64,000 nt of DNA from an uncultured Pelagibacteraceae bacterium (lineage in GTDB: Bacteria > Pseudomonadota > Alphaproteobacteria > Pelagibacterales > Pelagibacteraceae). Positions 10,715-23,700 of the stretch are shown here, piece after piece (position 1 is the stretch's first letter; each line of letters opens with the position of its first letter). The notes under the pieces are model-generated. The model was not told where the DNA came from and ran no database searches. It worked only from the letters and a program-made list of their open reading frames with translations. The stretch lies in assembly GCA_902635665.1 (NCBI GenBank), contig CACPOX010000002.1, positions 62,001-126,000 on the forward strand, read 5' to 3'. The position numbers and the translations under genes are program-made.

Positions 10715-12001
10715 TTATATTTTAAATAATTCTATACCTTTTACAAATGTATTGGTTACTTTTCCTTGAAGTTTCTTATCTTCAATTGAAGTATTTTTAG
10801 ATTTAGAGATTAAATTTTCTTTTTTTACAATCCATGGTTTATTGATATCCACTATACAAAAATCTGCATCATTTCCAATAGACAGGTTTCCTTTATTAAT
10901 ATTTAATATTTTTGCTGGGTTGGATGTTAATGCTTGAATGATAGTTTCAAGTTTTACAGATCCATTATGAAATAATTCTAAACTTAAAGATAACAATGTT
11001 TCAATACCAGATGCACCTGTTGCAGCTTGTGCAAAAGTTAATCTTTTTGATTCTTCATCTTCAGGCTTATGGTCAGAAACAATTACATCAATAGTTTTAT
11101 CTTTTAATCCTTGAACTAAAGCTTCTCGATCTTCTTCTCTTCTCAGTGGAGGTGATAATTTTAAAAATGTTCTAAAATCTCCAATATCATTTTCATTTAA
11201 TGAGAGATTATTTATTGATACACCGCAAGTAAATTTAACATTTTGTTTACGCTCCTTAATTATATCTACAGATTTTCCTGCAGATAGTTGAGATATATGA
11301 TATCGACATTTGGTTTTTTCTAAGAGAGTAAGATCTCTTTCAATTATAATTCTTTCAGCAATATCTGGTATGCTTGATAAGCCTAGTTTTGTTGCAATAA
11401 TGCCGGAATTAATCATTCCATTTTTAGCTAAATCGTAATCTTCAGCATGTTGCATTATAAGACATCCCAAATCTTTAGCTGAATTCATAATTCTAGACAT
11501 AAGTCTAGTATTTTGAATTGTTTTTACTCCGTCAGTAAAAGCAATAATTCCTTTTTTAGCTAGCAACCCAAATTCAGTCATATTGGTGCCATCAGTGTTT
11601 TGAGTTAATGAAGCGCAAGGAAAAATATTTATTTTAGACTTATCACGTCCTCTTCTTTTTAAAAAATCTACAATTGATACATTATCTATAATTGGGTCTG
11701 TATTAGGCATCGTTACAACTGAGGTAACACCACCAGATAATGCAGCATTACTCAAAGTTCTAAAATTTTCTTTATATTCATATCCTGGCTCGCCTACAAA
11801 AACTCTCATATCCACTATACCAGGAAATATATATCTACCCTTTAAGTCAGTAGGTTTTTCTCTAGTTGGTAAATTATTTGTATTTACCTTTTTTCCTATT
11901 GCTTCTATCTTTCCGTCTTCTCCAATTATTAATCCACCATTTTCGTTTATGGAATTATGAGGATCTATAATGCTTGCATTTATAAAGTATTGTTTTTTCA
12001 T
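10715..12001 (-). CDS. pyrC: Dihydroorotase
   Basis: Amidohydrolase family; FPGIVDMRVFVGEPGYEYKENF, adjacent to pyrB. Confidence 0.9.
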   Translation of the reverse strand: MKKQYFINASIIDPHNSINENGGLIIGEDGKIEAIGKKVNTNNLPTREKPTDLKGRYIFPGIVDMRVFVGEPGYEYKENFRTLSNAALSGGVTSVVTMPNTDPIIDNVSIVDFLKRRGRDKSKINIFPCASLTQNTDGTNMTEFGLLAKKGIIAFTDGVKTIQNTRLMSRIMNSAKDLGCLIMQHAEDYDLAKNGMINSGIIATKLGLSSIPDIAERIIIERDLTLLEKTKCRYHISQLSAGKSVDIIKERKQNVKFTCGVSINNLSLNENDIGDFRTFLKLSPPLRREEDREALVQGLKDKTIDVIVSDHKPEDEESKRLTFAQAATGASGIETLLSLSLELFHNGSVKLETIIQALTSNPAKILNINKGNLSIGNDADFCIVDINKPWIVKKENLISKSKNTSIEDKKLQGKVTNTFVKGIELFKI

Positions 12002-12982
12002 TTACTCACAAAATATTTTTAAACAAGCCATTCTTACAGCAACACCTAATTCAACTTGTTCTTTAATTACACTCTTGTTTATGTCGTCAGCTAATCTTGT
12101 ATCAATTTCAATTCCTCTATTCATTGGACCAGGATGCATAATTAAAGCATCTGACTTTGCATGATCAAGTTTATCTGGCGTTAATCCATAATATTCATAG
12201 TATTCTCTATTCGATGAAAGATATGAACTGGTCATTCTTTCGTTTTGTAATCTAAGCATCATTACAATATCACAATCTTCGAGACCCTTTTTCATATTAG
12301 TAAAAGTGTTTACACCAAACTTTTCAATTTCTTTTGGCATAAGATTTGATGGTGCAACTATATTAACTTCTGCTCCTAACATTGTAAGAAGATAAATATT
12401 TGATCTAGCAACTCTCGAATGAAGTATGTCTCCACATATAGCTATTTTTAATCCCTGAATTTTTTTTTTTCGATTTCTAATTGTTAATGCATCTAATAAT
12501 GCTTGAGTAGGATGCTCACGTCTACCATCACCAGCGTTTAAAACGACACAATTAACTTTTTGAGATAATAGATTACAAGCACCGGAGTCTTGATGTCTGA
12601 TCACAATTATATCAGGATGCATTGCATTTAAGGTCATGGCCGTATCAATCAAAGTTTCACCTTTTTTAATGGCTGAGTTACCCATATTCATTGACATGAC
12701 ATCTGCACCAAGTCTTTTTCCAGCAAGTTCAAATGAGCTTTGAGTTCTAGTTGATGGCTCAAAGAATAAGTTTATTTGTGTTTTGCCTCTTAACACATCA
12801 ATTTTTTTATTTTTACTCTGGTTTAATTTTATGAAAGCTTCTGACTCATCCAGGATATAATTAATATCATTAACTGATAAATCTTGGATACCTAACAAAT
12901 GTTTTTGTGAGATTTTAATAGCTTTATTGGTTTTAATTGCCATTAAAATTAACTCTATAGCTATAAAGCCCCTAAATGGCAA
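12002..12982 (-). CDS. pyrB: Aspartate carbamoyltransferase catalytic subunit (true start possibly [10 protein letters not shown])
   Basis: [46 protein letters not shown]. Confidence 0.96.
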   Translation of the reverse strand: MPFRGFIAIELILMAIKTNKAIKISQKHLLGIQDLSVNDINYILDESEAFIKLNQSKNKKIDVLRGKTQINLFFEPSTRTQSSFELAGKRLGADVMSMNMGNSAIKKGETLIDTAMTLNAMHPDIIVIRHQDSGACNLLSQKVNCVVLNAGDGRREHPTQALLDALTIRNRKKKIQGLKIAICGDILHSRVARSNIYLLTMLGAEVNIVAPSNLMPKEIEKFGVNTFTNMKKGLEDCDIVMMLRLQNERMTSSYLSSNREYYEYYGLTPDKLDHAKSDALIMHPGPMNRGIEIDTRLADDINKSVIKEQVELGVAVRMACLKIFCE

Positions 12983-12985
12983 GGA

Positions 12986-13441
12986 TTAATTATTTAGATA
13001 ATCTATAGCCCCCTGGAGAATAAATGCAGCTGCGTTTTGATCTATGTTTTTTTCACGCTTAGAAACATTAACATCGAGCTGACTGGATATATTAAATGCA
13101 CCAACTGTTGAAAGTCTTTCATCCCACAGGAAAACATCTACATCAATATTTTGGTCTATATTTTTAGATACATCACTTACTGATTGAGCTGAAGGACCTA
13201 ATGAACCATCCATGTTAATTGGATATCCAATGACAATTCCTTTAATATTATTTTCCTCTATTATTTTTTTTAATTCGTTAATTAGACCAACATTATTGGT
13301 TTTATTGATTGTTTTAAAGGGTGTGGCTACAGACTGATTTTCGTCACAAATTGATACACCGATTCTTTTTGAACCAAGATCTAAACCAATTAATCTAGAG
13401 GTTTCAGACTGTTTTTTTTTAAATTCTTCAATAGTGATCAT
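12986..13441 (-). CDS. ruvX: Putative Holliday junction resolvase / pre-16S rRNA nuclease YqgF
   Basis: RLIGLDLGSKRIGVSICDE, VFLWDERLSTVGA. Confidence 0.9.
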   Translation of the reverse strand: MITIEEFKKKQSETSRLIGLDLGSKRIGVSICDENQSVATPFKTINKTNNVGLINELKKIIEENNIKGIVIGYPINMDGSLGPSAQSVSDVSKNIDQNIDVDVFLWDERLSTVGAFNISSQLDVNVSKREKNIDQNAAAFILQGAIDYLNN

Positions 13442-13491
13442 ATTGTATATTTTAAACTTAAGTGATAGTTTGCGACATATTTAAATACCAT

Positions 13492-13779
13492 ATGAGCATC
13501 GATCTTAAAACAATAAAGCACATATCTAAACTATCAAGAATATCTTTAGATGAGAAAAAAGCAGAGAAACTTGCAGGAGATTTAAATTCAATTTTTGATT
13601 TTATTGAAAAACTTAACGAATTAAAAACTGACAATGTTGAACCATTAACCTCTGTTGCTGAAACAACTCTTAAATTAAGACCAGATGAAGTAAAAAGTAA
13701 AAACTTAAGAGAACAAGTAATAAAAAATTCTCCTAATGAAAATGAAGATTATTTTGTAGTACCAAAGGTAATTGAATAA
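13492..13779 (+). CDS. gatC: Asp/Glu-tRNA amidotransferase subunit C (start at [10 protein letters not shown])
   Basis: [45 protein letters not shown]. Confidence 0.93.
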   Translation: MSIDLKTIKHISKLSRISLDEKKAEKLAGDLNSIFDFIEKLNELKTDNVEPLTSVAETTLKLRPDEVKSKNLREQVIKNSPNENEDYFVVPKVIE

Positions 13780-15236
13780 TGTCAGATATTACTAAACAAT
13801 CATTATCAGAGTTGGTAGAAAATATAAAAAGTAAAAAACTTTCCTCAAGTGAAGTTACTAAAGCATTTGTTGAAAGGTCAGAAAAATCAAAAGAATTAAA
13901 TGTATATATAACTGAAGATTATTCAAATGCTCTAGAAAAAGCAAAAAAGTTTGATGAAAAACCTAATCTTGATCTAAAATTACCTGGTATTCCAATGGCA
14001 GTAAAAGATTTATTTTGTACAAAAGATTTAAGAACCACAGCAGGTAGTAAGATTTTAAATAACTTTGTTCCAACTTACGAGTCAACAGTCACACAAAACA
14101 TTTGGAATGAAGGAGCTATCCTAATGGGTAAATTAAATTGTGATGAATTTGCAATGGGATCATCTAATGAAACTAGTTTTTTTGGTAATGTACAAAACCC
14201 AATTGATAAAAATTTAGTTCCAGGAGGATCTTCTGGTGGATCGTCTTCTGCAGTAGCAGCTCAATTAACACCCATAACTATTGGAACAGATACAGGTGGA
14301 TCTATAAGACAGCCTGCTTCTTTTACAGGAACTGTTGGATTAAAACCAACTTATGGTAGTTGCTCTAGATATGGAATTGTAGCATTTGCATCATCTCTAG
14401 ATCAAGCTGGGCCAATGGCGCAAAATGTTAAAGATTGTGCATTGTTACAGGAAGTTATTAGTACTTATGATGTAAAAGATTCTACATCAATAGACTTTAA
14501 AAGGAACGAATACAGCAAAGAATTAACAAAAGATATTAAAGGTAAAAAAATAGGAATACCTAAAGAATATAGAGTAGATGACATGCCTAAGGAAATAGAG
14601 GACCTTTGGAAAAAAGGTATTGAATATGCAAAAGATTGCGGTGCTGAGATTATAGATATATCTCTACCCCACACTAATTATGCACTACCAACTTACTACA
14701 TAGTAGCACCAGCAGAGGCTTCATCTAATTTAGCTAGATACGACGGTGTTAAATATGGTTTTAGAGCAGAAGGGGAAAATCTTATTAATATGTATGAAAA
14801 AACAAGATCTGAAGGATTTGGTGCCGAAGTTCAAAGAAGAATAATGATTGGAACTTATGTTTTATCTTCAGGATATTATGATGCTTATTATCTTAAAGCT
14901 CAAAAGGTAAGAAAACTAATTAAAAATGATTTTGATGATGCTTATAAAAAAGTAGATGCAATTCTAACCCCATCCACCCCAAGTTCAGCTTTTAAAATTG
15001 GTGAAAAAACAAATGATCCAGTTTCAATGTATTTAAACGACATTTTTACTGTTCCTGTAAATTTAGCAGGTTTACCAGGAATTTCTATACCTGCAGGCCA
15101 TGATGCTAAAGGGTATCCATTAGGATTACAGATAATTGGTAAAGCTTTTGATGAACAAAATATTTTAAACATTGCATATGCTATGGAAGAAAAAATTAAT
15201 TTTAAAAACAATATTACTGATTGGTGGATTAAGTGA
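13779..15236 (+). CDS. gatA: Asp/Glu-tRNA amidotransferase subunit A
   Basis: Amidase signature [36 protein letters not shown]. Confidence 0.97.
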   Translation: MSDITKQSLSELVENIKSKKLSSSEVTKAFVERSEKSKELNVYITEDYSNALEKAKKFDEKPNLDLKLPGIPMAVKDLFCTKDLRTTAGSKILNNFVPTYESTVTQNIWNEGAILMGKLNCDEFAMGSSNETSFFGNVQNPIDKNLVPGGSSGGSSSAVAAQLTPITIGTDTGGSIRQPASFTGTVGLKPTYGSCSRYGIVAFASSLDQAGPMAQNVKDCALLQEVISTYDVKDSTSIDFKRNEYSKELTKDIKGKKIGIPKEYRVDDMPKEIEDLWKKGIEYAKDCGAEIIDISLPHTNYALPTYYIVAPAEASSNLARYDGVKYGFRAEGENLINMYEKTRSEGFGAEVQRRIMIGTYVLSSGYYDAYYLKAQKVRKLIKNDFDDAYKKVDAILTPSTPSSAFKIGEKTNDPVSMYLNDIFTVPVNLAGLPGISIPAGHDAKGYPLGLQIIGKAFDEQNILNIAYAMEEKINFKNNITDWWIK

Positions 15237-16696
15237 GTAAAAACAAATCTGAATATCTAATTAATAGACATGATAATCAATATGAAGTTGTCATTGGTTT
15301 AGAAGTTCATGCACAAGTTACATCGCAATCGAAATTATTCTCCACATCTGCAACCAAATTTGGAGCTGAGCCAAATACTCAAGTAAGTTTAGTTGATGCA
15401 GCATTTCCTGGAATGTTGCCAGTCATAAATGAATTTTGTGTAAAACAAGCTATAAAAACAGGAATTGGTCTAAAAGCAAAAATTAACAAAAGATCTGTCT
15501 TCGATAGAAAAAACTATTTTTACGCTGACTTACCTCAGGGGTATCAAATCTCACAATTCAAAGATCCAATTGTAGGTGAGGGTAAAGTAATACTTGATAT
15601 GCCAGATGGTCAAAAAGAGATAGGTATAGAAAGATTACACTTGGAGCAAGATGCGGGTAAAAGCATTCATGATCTAGATCCTAAAAATACTTTTGTAGAT
15701 TTAAATAGATCAGGTGTGGCTTTAATGGAAATTGTAAGTAAACCTGACCTAAGATCTCCAGATGAAGTCAATGCATATATTAAAAAATTAAGATCTATAA
15801 TGAGATATTTAGGCACTTGTGATGGAAACATGCAGGAAGGATCTTTAAGAGCCGATGTAAATGTATCTGTTAGAAAAAAGGGTTCAAAAGAGTTTGGAAC
15901 AAGATGCGAGATAAAAAATGTTAACTCAATAAAATTCATGCAGATGGCAATTGAATATGAAGCTAATAGACAAGTTGATTTAATAGAAGATGGTCAAACG
16001 ATTGATCAAGAAACAAGACTTTTTGATACTAAAAAAAATGAAACAAGATCAATGAGATCAAAAGAGGATGCTCATGATTATAGATATTTTCCAGATCCAG
16101 ACTTATTGCCATTAGAAGTTTCAGATGATTTTATTGAAAATTTAAAATCAGAAATTCCAGAGTTACCAGATGAAAAGAAAAAAAGATTTATAGAAAAATT
16201 CAAATTATCACCTTATGAAGCAAACATTTTAGTTTCTGATATTGAAACATCAAATTACTTTGAAAATGTAATTAAGAAATCTGATGTAAAGCTTGCAACA
16301 AATTGGATAATTGGTGAATTATTTGCAGCCTTAAATGAAAAAAATTTAGAAATAACTGAAAGCCCTATAAGCGCAGGCAATTTATCAAAATTAATCAATT
16401 TAATTAAAGATGGAACAATTTCTGGAAAAATAGCAAAAACAGTTTTCGAACAAATGATGGAAGGCGACAAAGATCCTCAGAAAATTGTTGAAGAAAAAGG
16501 TCTAAAACAAGAGAGTGATCCAAAAGCACTTGAGGCACTGATAGATAAGGTTATTGATGATAACAGAGAAAAAGCTAACGAATACAAGTCAGGTAAAGTT
16601 AAATTATTTGGTTTCTTTGTAGGTCAAGTAATGAAAGTTTCTGGTGGAAAAGCAAATCCTCAATTAGTTAATGAGATTTTAAAGAAAAAACTTTAG
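15233..16696 (+). CDS. gatB: Asp/Glu-tRNA amidotransferase subunit B
   Basis: [40 protein letters not shown]. Confidence 0.97.
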   Translation: MSKNKSEYLINRHDNQYEVVIGLEVHAQVTSQSKLFSTSATKFGAEPNTQVSLVDAAFPGMLPVINEFCVKQAIKTGIGLKAKINKRSVFDRKNYFYADLPQGYQISQFKDPIVGEGKVILDMPDGQKEIGIERLHLEQDAGKSIHDLDPKNTFVDLNRSGVALMEIVSKPDLRSPDEVNAYIKKLRSIMRYLGTCDGNMQEGSLRADVNVSVRKKGSKEFGTRCEIKNVNSIKFMQMAIEYEANRQVDLIEDGQTIDQETRLFDTKKNETRSMRSKEDAHDYRYFPDPDLLPLEVSDDFIENLKSEIPELPDEKKKRFIEKFKLSPYEANILVSDIETSNYFENVIKKSDVKLATNWIIGELFAALNEKNLEITESPISAGNLSKLINLIKDGTISGKIAKTVFEQMMEGDKDPQKIVEEKGLKQESDPKALEALIDKVIDDNREKANEYKSGKVKLFGFFVGQVMKVSGGKANPQLVNEILKKKL

Positions 16697-16701
16697 AATT
16701 T

Positions 16702-17352
16702 ATGGGTTCAGACCTAAATATAACTAAAGAACTCCAAGAGTATATTTTAAGTCATGGATTTAATTTACATCCAGTTCAAAAAGAAATAATTGATTACAAC
16801 GCATCTCTTGGTGATATCAAAAGAATGCAAATCTCAATTTCACAAAGTCAATTTCTACATTTAATAATAAAAATTTCAAATATCAAAAAAGTTTTGGAGA
16901 TAGGTACATTTACAGGATTAAGTACGCTATCTATGGCTTTAGCATTATCAGAAGATGGTAAAATAATTGCATTAGATAAAAATGAAGAAACTAATAAAGT
17001 TGCATTAGATTTTTTTAAAAAAGCAAATCAAGAACATAAAATAAAAACAGTAATTAAACCAGCTTTAGAAAGTTTAGATGAAATTAAAAATGAAAAATTT
17101 GATTTAGTTTTTATTGATGCTGATAAAATGAATTATATTGAATACTATGAACGTTCTTTAGAATTATTGAACAAAAATGGTCTAATAATCATTGATAATG
17201 TTTTATGGTATGGAGAAGTTGTTAATGAAAATAACACTGATAAATTTACTAAAAATATAAAAGAATTTAATTATCATATTTCAAAGGATAAAAGGATAGA
17301 AAAATTAATAATTCCTCTTGGTGATGGAATGACTGTTTGTAGAAAATTATAA
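16702..17352 (+). CDS. Class I SAM-dependent O-methyltransferase (caffeoyl-CoA OMT-like)
   Basis: VLEIGTFTGLSTLSMALAL, DLVFIDADKMNYIEYYERSLELL, IIDNVLW. Confidence 0.88.
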   Translation: MGSDLNITKELQEYILSHGFNLHPVQKEIIDYNASLGDIKRMQISISQSQFLHLIIKISNIKKVLEIGTFTGLSTLSMALALSEDGKIIALDKNEETNKVALDFFKKANQEHKIKTVIKPALESLDEIKNEKFDLVFIDADKMNYIEYYERSLELLNKNGLIIIDNVLWYGEVVNENNTDKFTKNIKEFNYHISKDKRIEKLIIPLGDGMTVCRKL

Positions 17353-18257
17353 TGCTTGAAGTAGTTGGTTTTTATAAATTTATTAAAATTTCTTATCTGA
17401 AGAAAAATCAAAAAGTTTTGATTGAAACTTTAAAAAAGAAAAAAATTAGAGGTACGATAATTATCTCTAAAGAAGGGGTAAATGGAACTATTTCTGGTAA
17501 AGCTGCAGACATTAAATTCACTATTAATAATTTAAAAAGAACTCTTAAATTTAAAGAATTTAACAGCAGTAATGTCTCTAAAAGCTCATTCCAACCATTT
17601 CACAAACCTAAAGTAAAAATTAAAAATGAAGTTGTACCTATGAATTTAATTTTAAATAAAAGAATAAAGAAAAAGGATAGCCATGTAGATCCAATCAAAT
17701 GGAATAAGCTAATTAAAGAAAAGGAAACCGTTCTTATAGATGCGAGAAAACCATTTGAGTACGATGTTGGAACATTTAAGGGAGCAATCAATCCTGATGT
17801 TGATAACTTTAGAGATTTTCCAAAATATCTAAAAAAGTTAAAAAAAAATCAACCTATAGCTATGTTTTGTACTGGTGGAATTCGTTGTGAAAAGGCATCT
17901 GTATATTTAGAGAAAAAAGGTTTTAATAACATTTATCAGTTAAATGGTGGAATTTTAAATTATCTGAAAAAAACTAATAAGAAAAAAAGTTTATGGAACG
18001 GTGAATGTTTTGTTTTTGACAACAGGATTAGTCTAAAACATGGTCTAAAAGTTGGTTCTTACTCAATGTGTAGCGGTTGTAGAAAACCTATATCTCCTAA
18101 GGATAAAAAATCAAAAAAATATGAAGAGGGTGTTTCATGTCCAAATTGTCACGATAATCTAACAGATCATCAAAAAACAAGATTTAGAATGAGGCAAAAA
18201 CAAATTAATCTTGCTAAAGAAGCTGGAAAAAGACATATCTTTCAAAAAGAGTATTAA
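17352..18257 (+). CDS. trhO: Rhodanese-domain tRNA uridine hydroxylase (TrhO/YceA-type)
   Basis: LIDARKPFEYDVGTFKGAINP, MFCTGGIRCEKASVYLEKKGFNNIYQLNGGIL. Confidence 0.88.
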   Translation: MLEVVGFYKFIKISYLKKNQKVLIETLKKKKIRGTIIISKEGVNGTISGKAADIKFTINNLKRTLKFKEFNSSNVSKSSFQPFHKPKVKIKNEVVPMNLILNKRIKKKDSHVDPIKWNKLIKEKETVLIDARKPFEYDVGTFKGAINPDVDNFRDFPKYLKKLKKNQPIAMFCTGGIRCEKASVYLEKKGFNNIYQLNGGILNYLKKTNKKKSLWNGECFVFDNRISLKHGLKVGSYSMCSGCRKPISPKDKKSKKYEEGVSCPNCHDNLTDHQKTRFRMRQKQINLAKEAGKRHIFQKEY

Positions 18258-18271
18258 CAAATCTTAAATTA

Positions 18272-19609
18272 ATGAATTTATTAAAAGATGAAGTTTCGTT
18301 GCTAGTAAGAAAACTTGCTGTACCAGCAAGTATAGGAACCTTATTTCAAACACTTTATACAATCGTTGACACTTTTTATGCAGGAAAAATATCTCCTGAA
18401 GCCTTATCTGCTTTGAGCAAATCTTTTCCAATATATTTTATGATTATCGCTACATCTATTGGAGTTACTGTAGCTGGAACATCATTAATAGGAAGCAGTA
18501 TTGGAGAAAAAAATGAAAAAAACGTTTTAATTTATTTTGGAAATGTCATCATTTATGCAATTATAATTTCAGTAGTTGTATCAATTTTAGGTTTTTCTTT
18601 TGGTGAAAATATATTCCAATTAATGAATTCATCTAAAAAAGTAACTACCCTTGGACTTGAATATATTAATATAATTTTTTTAGGTACAGTCATATTCATT
18701 TTAGTTGTAGCTTTAAATTCGTTTTTACATGCTGAAGGGGATACTAAAACTTATAGAAATGTTTTAATTTTTTCTTTTTTCTTAAATATAATTTTAAATC
18801 CAATTTTAATTTTTGGATTTTTATTTATCCCTCCGTTAGGAATAACTGGTATTGGAATAGCAACTTTAATTGCACAGTTTGTATCTTTGTTAATTATTTT
18901 GATAAAAATATTAAATAACCAAAGAATAAAACAAATAACCTTAGATCATTTCAAAGCTAAATTTTTTTTCTTAAAAAATATTTTTTTTCAATCAATGCCA
19001 ATCACCATTGCTATATTGGGTTATTCAGTAGCTGCTACTATTGTATTTACTTATGTAGGATTATTTGGTGAATACGCTGTAGCAGGGTATGGATCCGCCA
19101 CAAGAATTGAGCAAGTTCTTTTATTGCCTGTTCTAGGTATAAATACAGCAATAATATCCATCATAGCTCAAAATATTGGAGCAAAATATTACGATAGAGT
19201 TGAGCAATCATATTTTACATCAATAAAATATGGACTATTTATAATGTTAATTGCAGGTATTGTAATTTTTATAAGTGCAGATATTGTTCCAAAATTCTTT
19301 TCATCTAATCCTGAAGTCATTATGCATGGCTCCATGTACCTTAAGATTTCAGCATTTATTTTACCTGCTTATCCAATATTTTTTCTATCCAATGGATTTT
19401 TTATGGCTTTAAAAAAATCTGAGAAGGCCATGTTAAATAATATTGTAAGAAATGTTGTTGTTCCAATATTATCATTTTATATAGCCAGATCTATTAATGC
19501 AGATTTTAAAACTTTTTTTTATATTTGGGCTATCTTTCAATGGTTGATATCATTGATATTACTATTTTATGTTAAATATTATATTAAACATCAATTAGCT
19601 AATGTTTAA
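18272..19609 (+). CDS. MATE family efflux transporter
   Basis: 12-TM MatE-like protein, LAVPASIGTLFQTLYTIVDTFYAG. Confidence 0.88.
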   Translation: MNLLKDEVSLLVRKLAVPASIGTLFQTLYTIVDTFYAGKISPEALSALSKSFPIYFMIIATSIGVTVAGTSLIGSSIGEKNEKNVLIYFGNVIIYAIIISVVVSILGFSFGENIFQLMNSSKKVTTLGLEYINIIFLGTVIFILVVALNSFLHAEGDTKTYRNVLIFSFFLNIILNPILIFGFLFIPPLGITGIGIATLIAQFVSLLIILIKILNNQRIKQITLDHFKAKFFFLKNIFFQSMPITIAILGYSVAATIVFTYVGLFGEYAVAGYGSATRIEQVLLLPVLGINTAIISIIAQNIGAKYYDRVEQSYFTSIKYGLFIMLIAGIVIFISADIVPKFFSSNPEVIMHGSMYLKISAFILPAYPIFFLSNGFFMALKKSEKAMLNNIVRNVVVPILSFYIARSINADFKTFFYIWAIFQWLISLILLFYVKYYIKHQLANV

Positions 19610-19621
19610 TATCTTTTAAAT

Positions 19622-20155
19622 ATGTTTTTTACAAAAAGGAAAGCAATATTATTATTTATAATATGTTTAATATTTTTCTTTCTAACTTATCAGGATGTTA
19701 AATCATCAGAAATCACATCTGTTACAGGTTATGCTAAAGTTACAGATGGGGACACAATAAAAATAGATACTTTTAAAATAAGACTTGATGGAATAGATGC
19801 ACCTGAAAAAAAACAAAAATGTAAAAGACCTTATTTAACAATTTTTATGTTTATATTTTATGAAGATTATTCTTGTGGTCAAAAATCTACAGAAGCATTA
19901 ATTAAGAAAATAAATAATAAAAAAGTTACCTGTAATATTTCTGATATCGACTACTTCAAAAGACTTATAGGTGAATGCTATAAAAGAAAAATTAATCTAA
20001 ATGCATGGTTAGTTTCCAATGGTCATGCAGTTGCTTTTAGAAAATATTCAAAAAAATATGTCCCTGAAGAAATACTCGCTAAACAAGAAAAGAAGGGAAT
20101 ATGGCAAGGAAAGTTTGAAATGCCATGGGATTACAGAAATTCTAAAAAAAATTAG
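19622..20155 (+). CDS. Thermonuclease (SNase) family protein with N-terminal signal/TM
   Basis: VTDGDTIKIDTFKIRLDGIDAPEKKQ...LIGECYKRKINLNAWLVSNGHAVAFRKYSKKYV. Confidence 0.88.
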   Translation: MFFTKRKAILLFIICLIFFFLTYQDVKSSEITSVTGYAKVTDGDTIKIDTFKIRLDGIDAPEKKQKCKRPYLTIFMFIFYEDYSCGQKSTEALIKKINNKKVTCNISDIDYFKRLIGECYKRKINLNAWLVSNGHAVAFRKYSKKYVPEEILAKQEKKGIWQGKFEMPWDYRNSKKN

Positions 20156-20173
20156 ATGGTTAATTATTTATTT

Positions 20174-20737
20174 TTATAATCTCGAGCTACTATCTTCAAT
20201 CCAATCCCATAAATGTTGAGCAAATGATCGCCTAACAAATAGGTTAACTACATTTTCTTCTTTATGGTGCAGAATTACATCTACATGATTTAAAACTGTC
20301 TGAGTAGTTGAACCTTTTTTTTCTTTAAATTCATTAAAATTAAAGGGAGATCCTGCTGAAAAGATTTCATAGATATTTTCACCTTTAATTTCCAATTGAA
20401 CAAATTGATCTGTTACATCAACAACTGCACCTAAAGTGGTTTTTGAAATACTATTAAATAAAATTTCTTTTAGTTCGTAATTGTTAGTGTCTTTGTTTAC
20501 AAGCTCATTAGAAACTATCATCCATTCATCTGGACTAAGCCATATTGCAGTTAATTTATCACTTGTTGTTGATGTGTTTGCTTCTGTAGGTAAGATCATA
20601 TTAAGATTTTTACCAACATTTGTTAAAAACTCTCTTTTTTTACCTCTTAAATTAATTTTCATTACTGGAGAGATTTCTTTTACAGAAATACTTCCTTGAT
20701 TAATTTCATTTTTAATAACTGAATTATAATTAAGCAT
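20174..20737 (-). CDS. soxG: Sarcosine oxidase gamma subunit
   Basis: LSPDEWMIV; position at end of soxBDAG operon. Confidence 0.85.
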   Translation of the reverse strand: MLNYNSVIKNEINQGSISVKEISPVMKINLRGKKREFLTNVGKNLNMILPTEANTSTTSDKLTAIWLSPDEWMIVSNELVNKDTNNYELKEILFNSISKTTLGAVVDVTDQFVQLEIKGENIYEIFSAGSPFNFNEFKEKKGSTTQTVLNHVDVILHHKEENVVNLFVRRSFAQHLWDWIEDSSSRL

Positions 20738-23700
20738 TTAACCTCTCATTTTTCTCATCGTAAAAGACTGGATTTGCAACAGTGACATTAATATTTTTAT
20801 TTTCCATGGGCACAAAAAGTTTTTTTCCCATCATATTTTTTCCACCTCTAACTACTGCAAGTGCAATTGATTTGTTTAAGTTGGGACTGAAATAACTTGA
20901 TGTTACATGTCCAAGCATTTCAACCGGACTTTGATTTAACTCAGAAACTATTTGTGCTCCTTCTTCTAAAACAATATTTGGATCATCAGTTAATAAACCT
21001 ACTAATTGCTTTCTATCTTCTCTCATTGTATCAGATCTATAAAGAGATCTTTTGCCTATGAAATCGTATTTCTTTTTGCTTACTATCCAATCCATTTGAA
21101 GATCGATAGGAGTCATTGTTCCGTCAGTATCTTGACCTACAATGATGAAACCTTTTTCTGCTCTTAATAAGTGCATTGTTTCAGTTCCATAAGGAGTAAT
21201 GTTAAACTCTTGACCTGCTTCCATGCACTTTTCCCATAAATCTTTTCCATAACTTGCTTGAACATTTATTTCGTAGCTGTGTTCTCCAGTAAAACTAATT
21301 CTCATTATTCTGCATTGGATATTTCCGATATTCGCTTCTTTAAAAGACATATGAGGAAAATTTTCATCTGATAAATCTAAATCAGGAATTATTTTTTTAA
21401 GTATTTTTTTACTGTTAGGTCCACATAAACTGGCTGTAGCGTAATGATCTGTTACAGAGGTTAAGTAAACATCAAGTTCAGGCCATTCTGTTTGAAGATA
21501 ATCTTCAAGTTTACCTAAAACATTTGCTGCACCACCAGTTGTTGTAGTCATGATATAATGATTTTCACCCAATCTAGTTGTAACTCCATCATCATAAACC
21601 ATACCATCCTCGTTTAGCATTAGGCCATATCTACATTTTCCTATGGCTAATTTTGACCAAGCATTTGTATAAACTCTATTTAAAAATTCAGAAGCATCAC
21701 TTCCTTGAATATCAATTTTACCAAGAGTAGAGGCATCTAATATACCGGCACTTTCTCTAACAGCTTTACTTTCTCTTTGTACTGCTTGATGCATAGTTTC
21801 TCCGTTAATAGGGTAGTACCATGCTCTCTTCCATTGACCGACATTTTCAAATTCAGCTTTATTTTCAACATGCCAATCATTTATGGGTGTTTTTCTAAAA
21901 ATATCAAAAAACTTTCCTACACTTCTACCTACAATAGTTCCAAATGTTAATGGTGTGTAAGGAGGTCTAAAAGTAGTGGTTCCTAATTCTCCCATTTTAA
22001 CACCTGCGGTATCAGCAATTATTCCTAAAGCATGCATATTTCCTAGTTTACCTTGATCAGTTCCCATACCTGTTGTTGTGTATCTCTTAACATGCTCGAT
22101 AGATCTAAAGCCTTCTCTTAATGCTAATTTTATGTCTTTTGCAGTTGCATCATTTTGATAATCTACAAATGGCTTAGTTTTGCCCAAAGGTTTATCAGAA
22201 GGAAGCAACCAAATATTTCTTTTTGAATTTTCCTGATCAATTTCAATTTTAATATTATCTAAATCTGTTTCGTTAATATTTAAAGTATCTTTAAGCTTCT
22301 GATTTAAATTATTAATAATTTCATCAATTTTAAAATCCCCGCCACAAGATCCTACACTAATTTGATCAGATGTACTTTGATTTGGTAAGAAAACTTTTTT
22401 TTCCTCATCAAACTTCAGTTTACTACCTGATTGTGTATATAAATGTACAGCAGGTGTCCAACCACCAGCAACTCCTAAACAATCACATGAAATAGAAATT
22501 TTATTTCCAGTTACTGAGGTTCCATCATTTGATAGCTTCATGATTGAAACACTATTTAGTCTTTTGTATCCAGCTGTATCAACAATTGAATGTGACCAGT
22601 AAATTTTAATACCTGTTTCTTTTATTTTATTAACAATTTTACTTTCGGATTGCTCTCTAATGTCAATAATTGCCTCAACATTTATACCTTTGTTATAAAG
22701 TGATAAAGCACTTTCGTAAGCACTATCATTATTAGTAAAAAATACATTTTTACTACCACATGCAACTCCATAAAATTCGCTGTATTTTTTAACAGCAGAT
22801 GAAAGCATTATTCCAGGTCTATCATTATTGTTAAATATCATAGGTCTTTCTAATGCACCTGTAGCTAAAATAACTTTCTTGGCTCTTATTTTAATAAGTC
22901 GTTGTCTAATTTTATTTGTTTTATCTTTGCTCTCTAAATGGTCAGTTAGATTTTCTCTAGCCAAGAGATAATTATATTGATGATAAGCAGCTACACTGGT
23001 TCTAGTTTTTATTTCAAGATTTTTAATTTCTTTAAGTTCCTCTATTTCTTTTTTTAACCACTCAGAAGGAGTTTTGTTGTCAATTTTGTTAAACTCGTTA
23101 TTTTCAAAAATAGTTGATCCACCAAGTTCATTTTTTTCATCGACTAACAATGTTTTAAAATTATTTTTAGCTGCATTTTTTGCTGCTAGTATTCCTGATA
23201 TACCTGCACCTACAACTAATACATCATAATGAACATTTCGGTGGTCATAAATATCAGGGTCACTTGATGTTGGTGATTTTCCTAAACCGGCTGAGTGTCG
23301 TATAAAAAATTCATATTTTTCCCAGAAACTAGCAGGCCACATAAATGTTTTATAATAAAAACCTGCTGGAAAAAAAGGTGATAGAAAATTATTTATTCCA
23401 CCAATATCAAATTGAACACTTGGCCAACAATTTTGACTTGATGCCTCTAAACCTTCATAGATCTCTACTTCAGTTGCTCTAACATTAGGTTCAGTTCTAT
23501 CTGTGCCAGGGTTTATTTGAACTATGGCATTTGGTTCTTCGGAACCAGACGTCATAATTCCTCTTGGTCTATGATATTTAAAACTTCTTCCTACTAAATG
23601 AACATTATTTGCAAGTAATGCTGAAGCTAAAGTATCACCTTTGAAACCATGGTAAGTTTTGCCATTAAATTTAAAGGAAATTCTATTAGTTTCATCAACA

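Noticed and set aside
13470-13477. TTGCGACA shared with 36740-36747 as a common -35 promoter element
   Set aside because: At 13470 the implied -10 would overlap the gatC start codon, so the shared octamer is probably coincidental.
14942-15211. Minus-strand ORFs inside gatA/gatB (14465-14674, 14942-15211, 15667-15939, 16255-16470)
   Set aside because: Antisense to strongly recognised genes, no independent evidence of coding.
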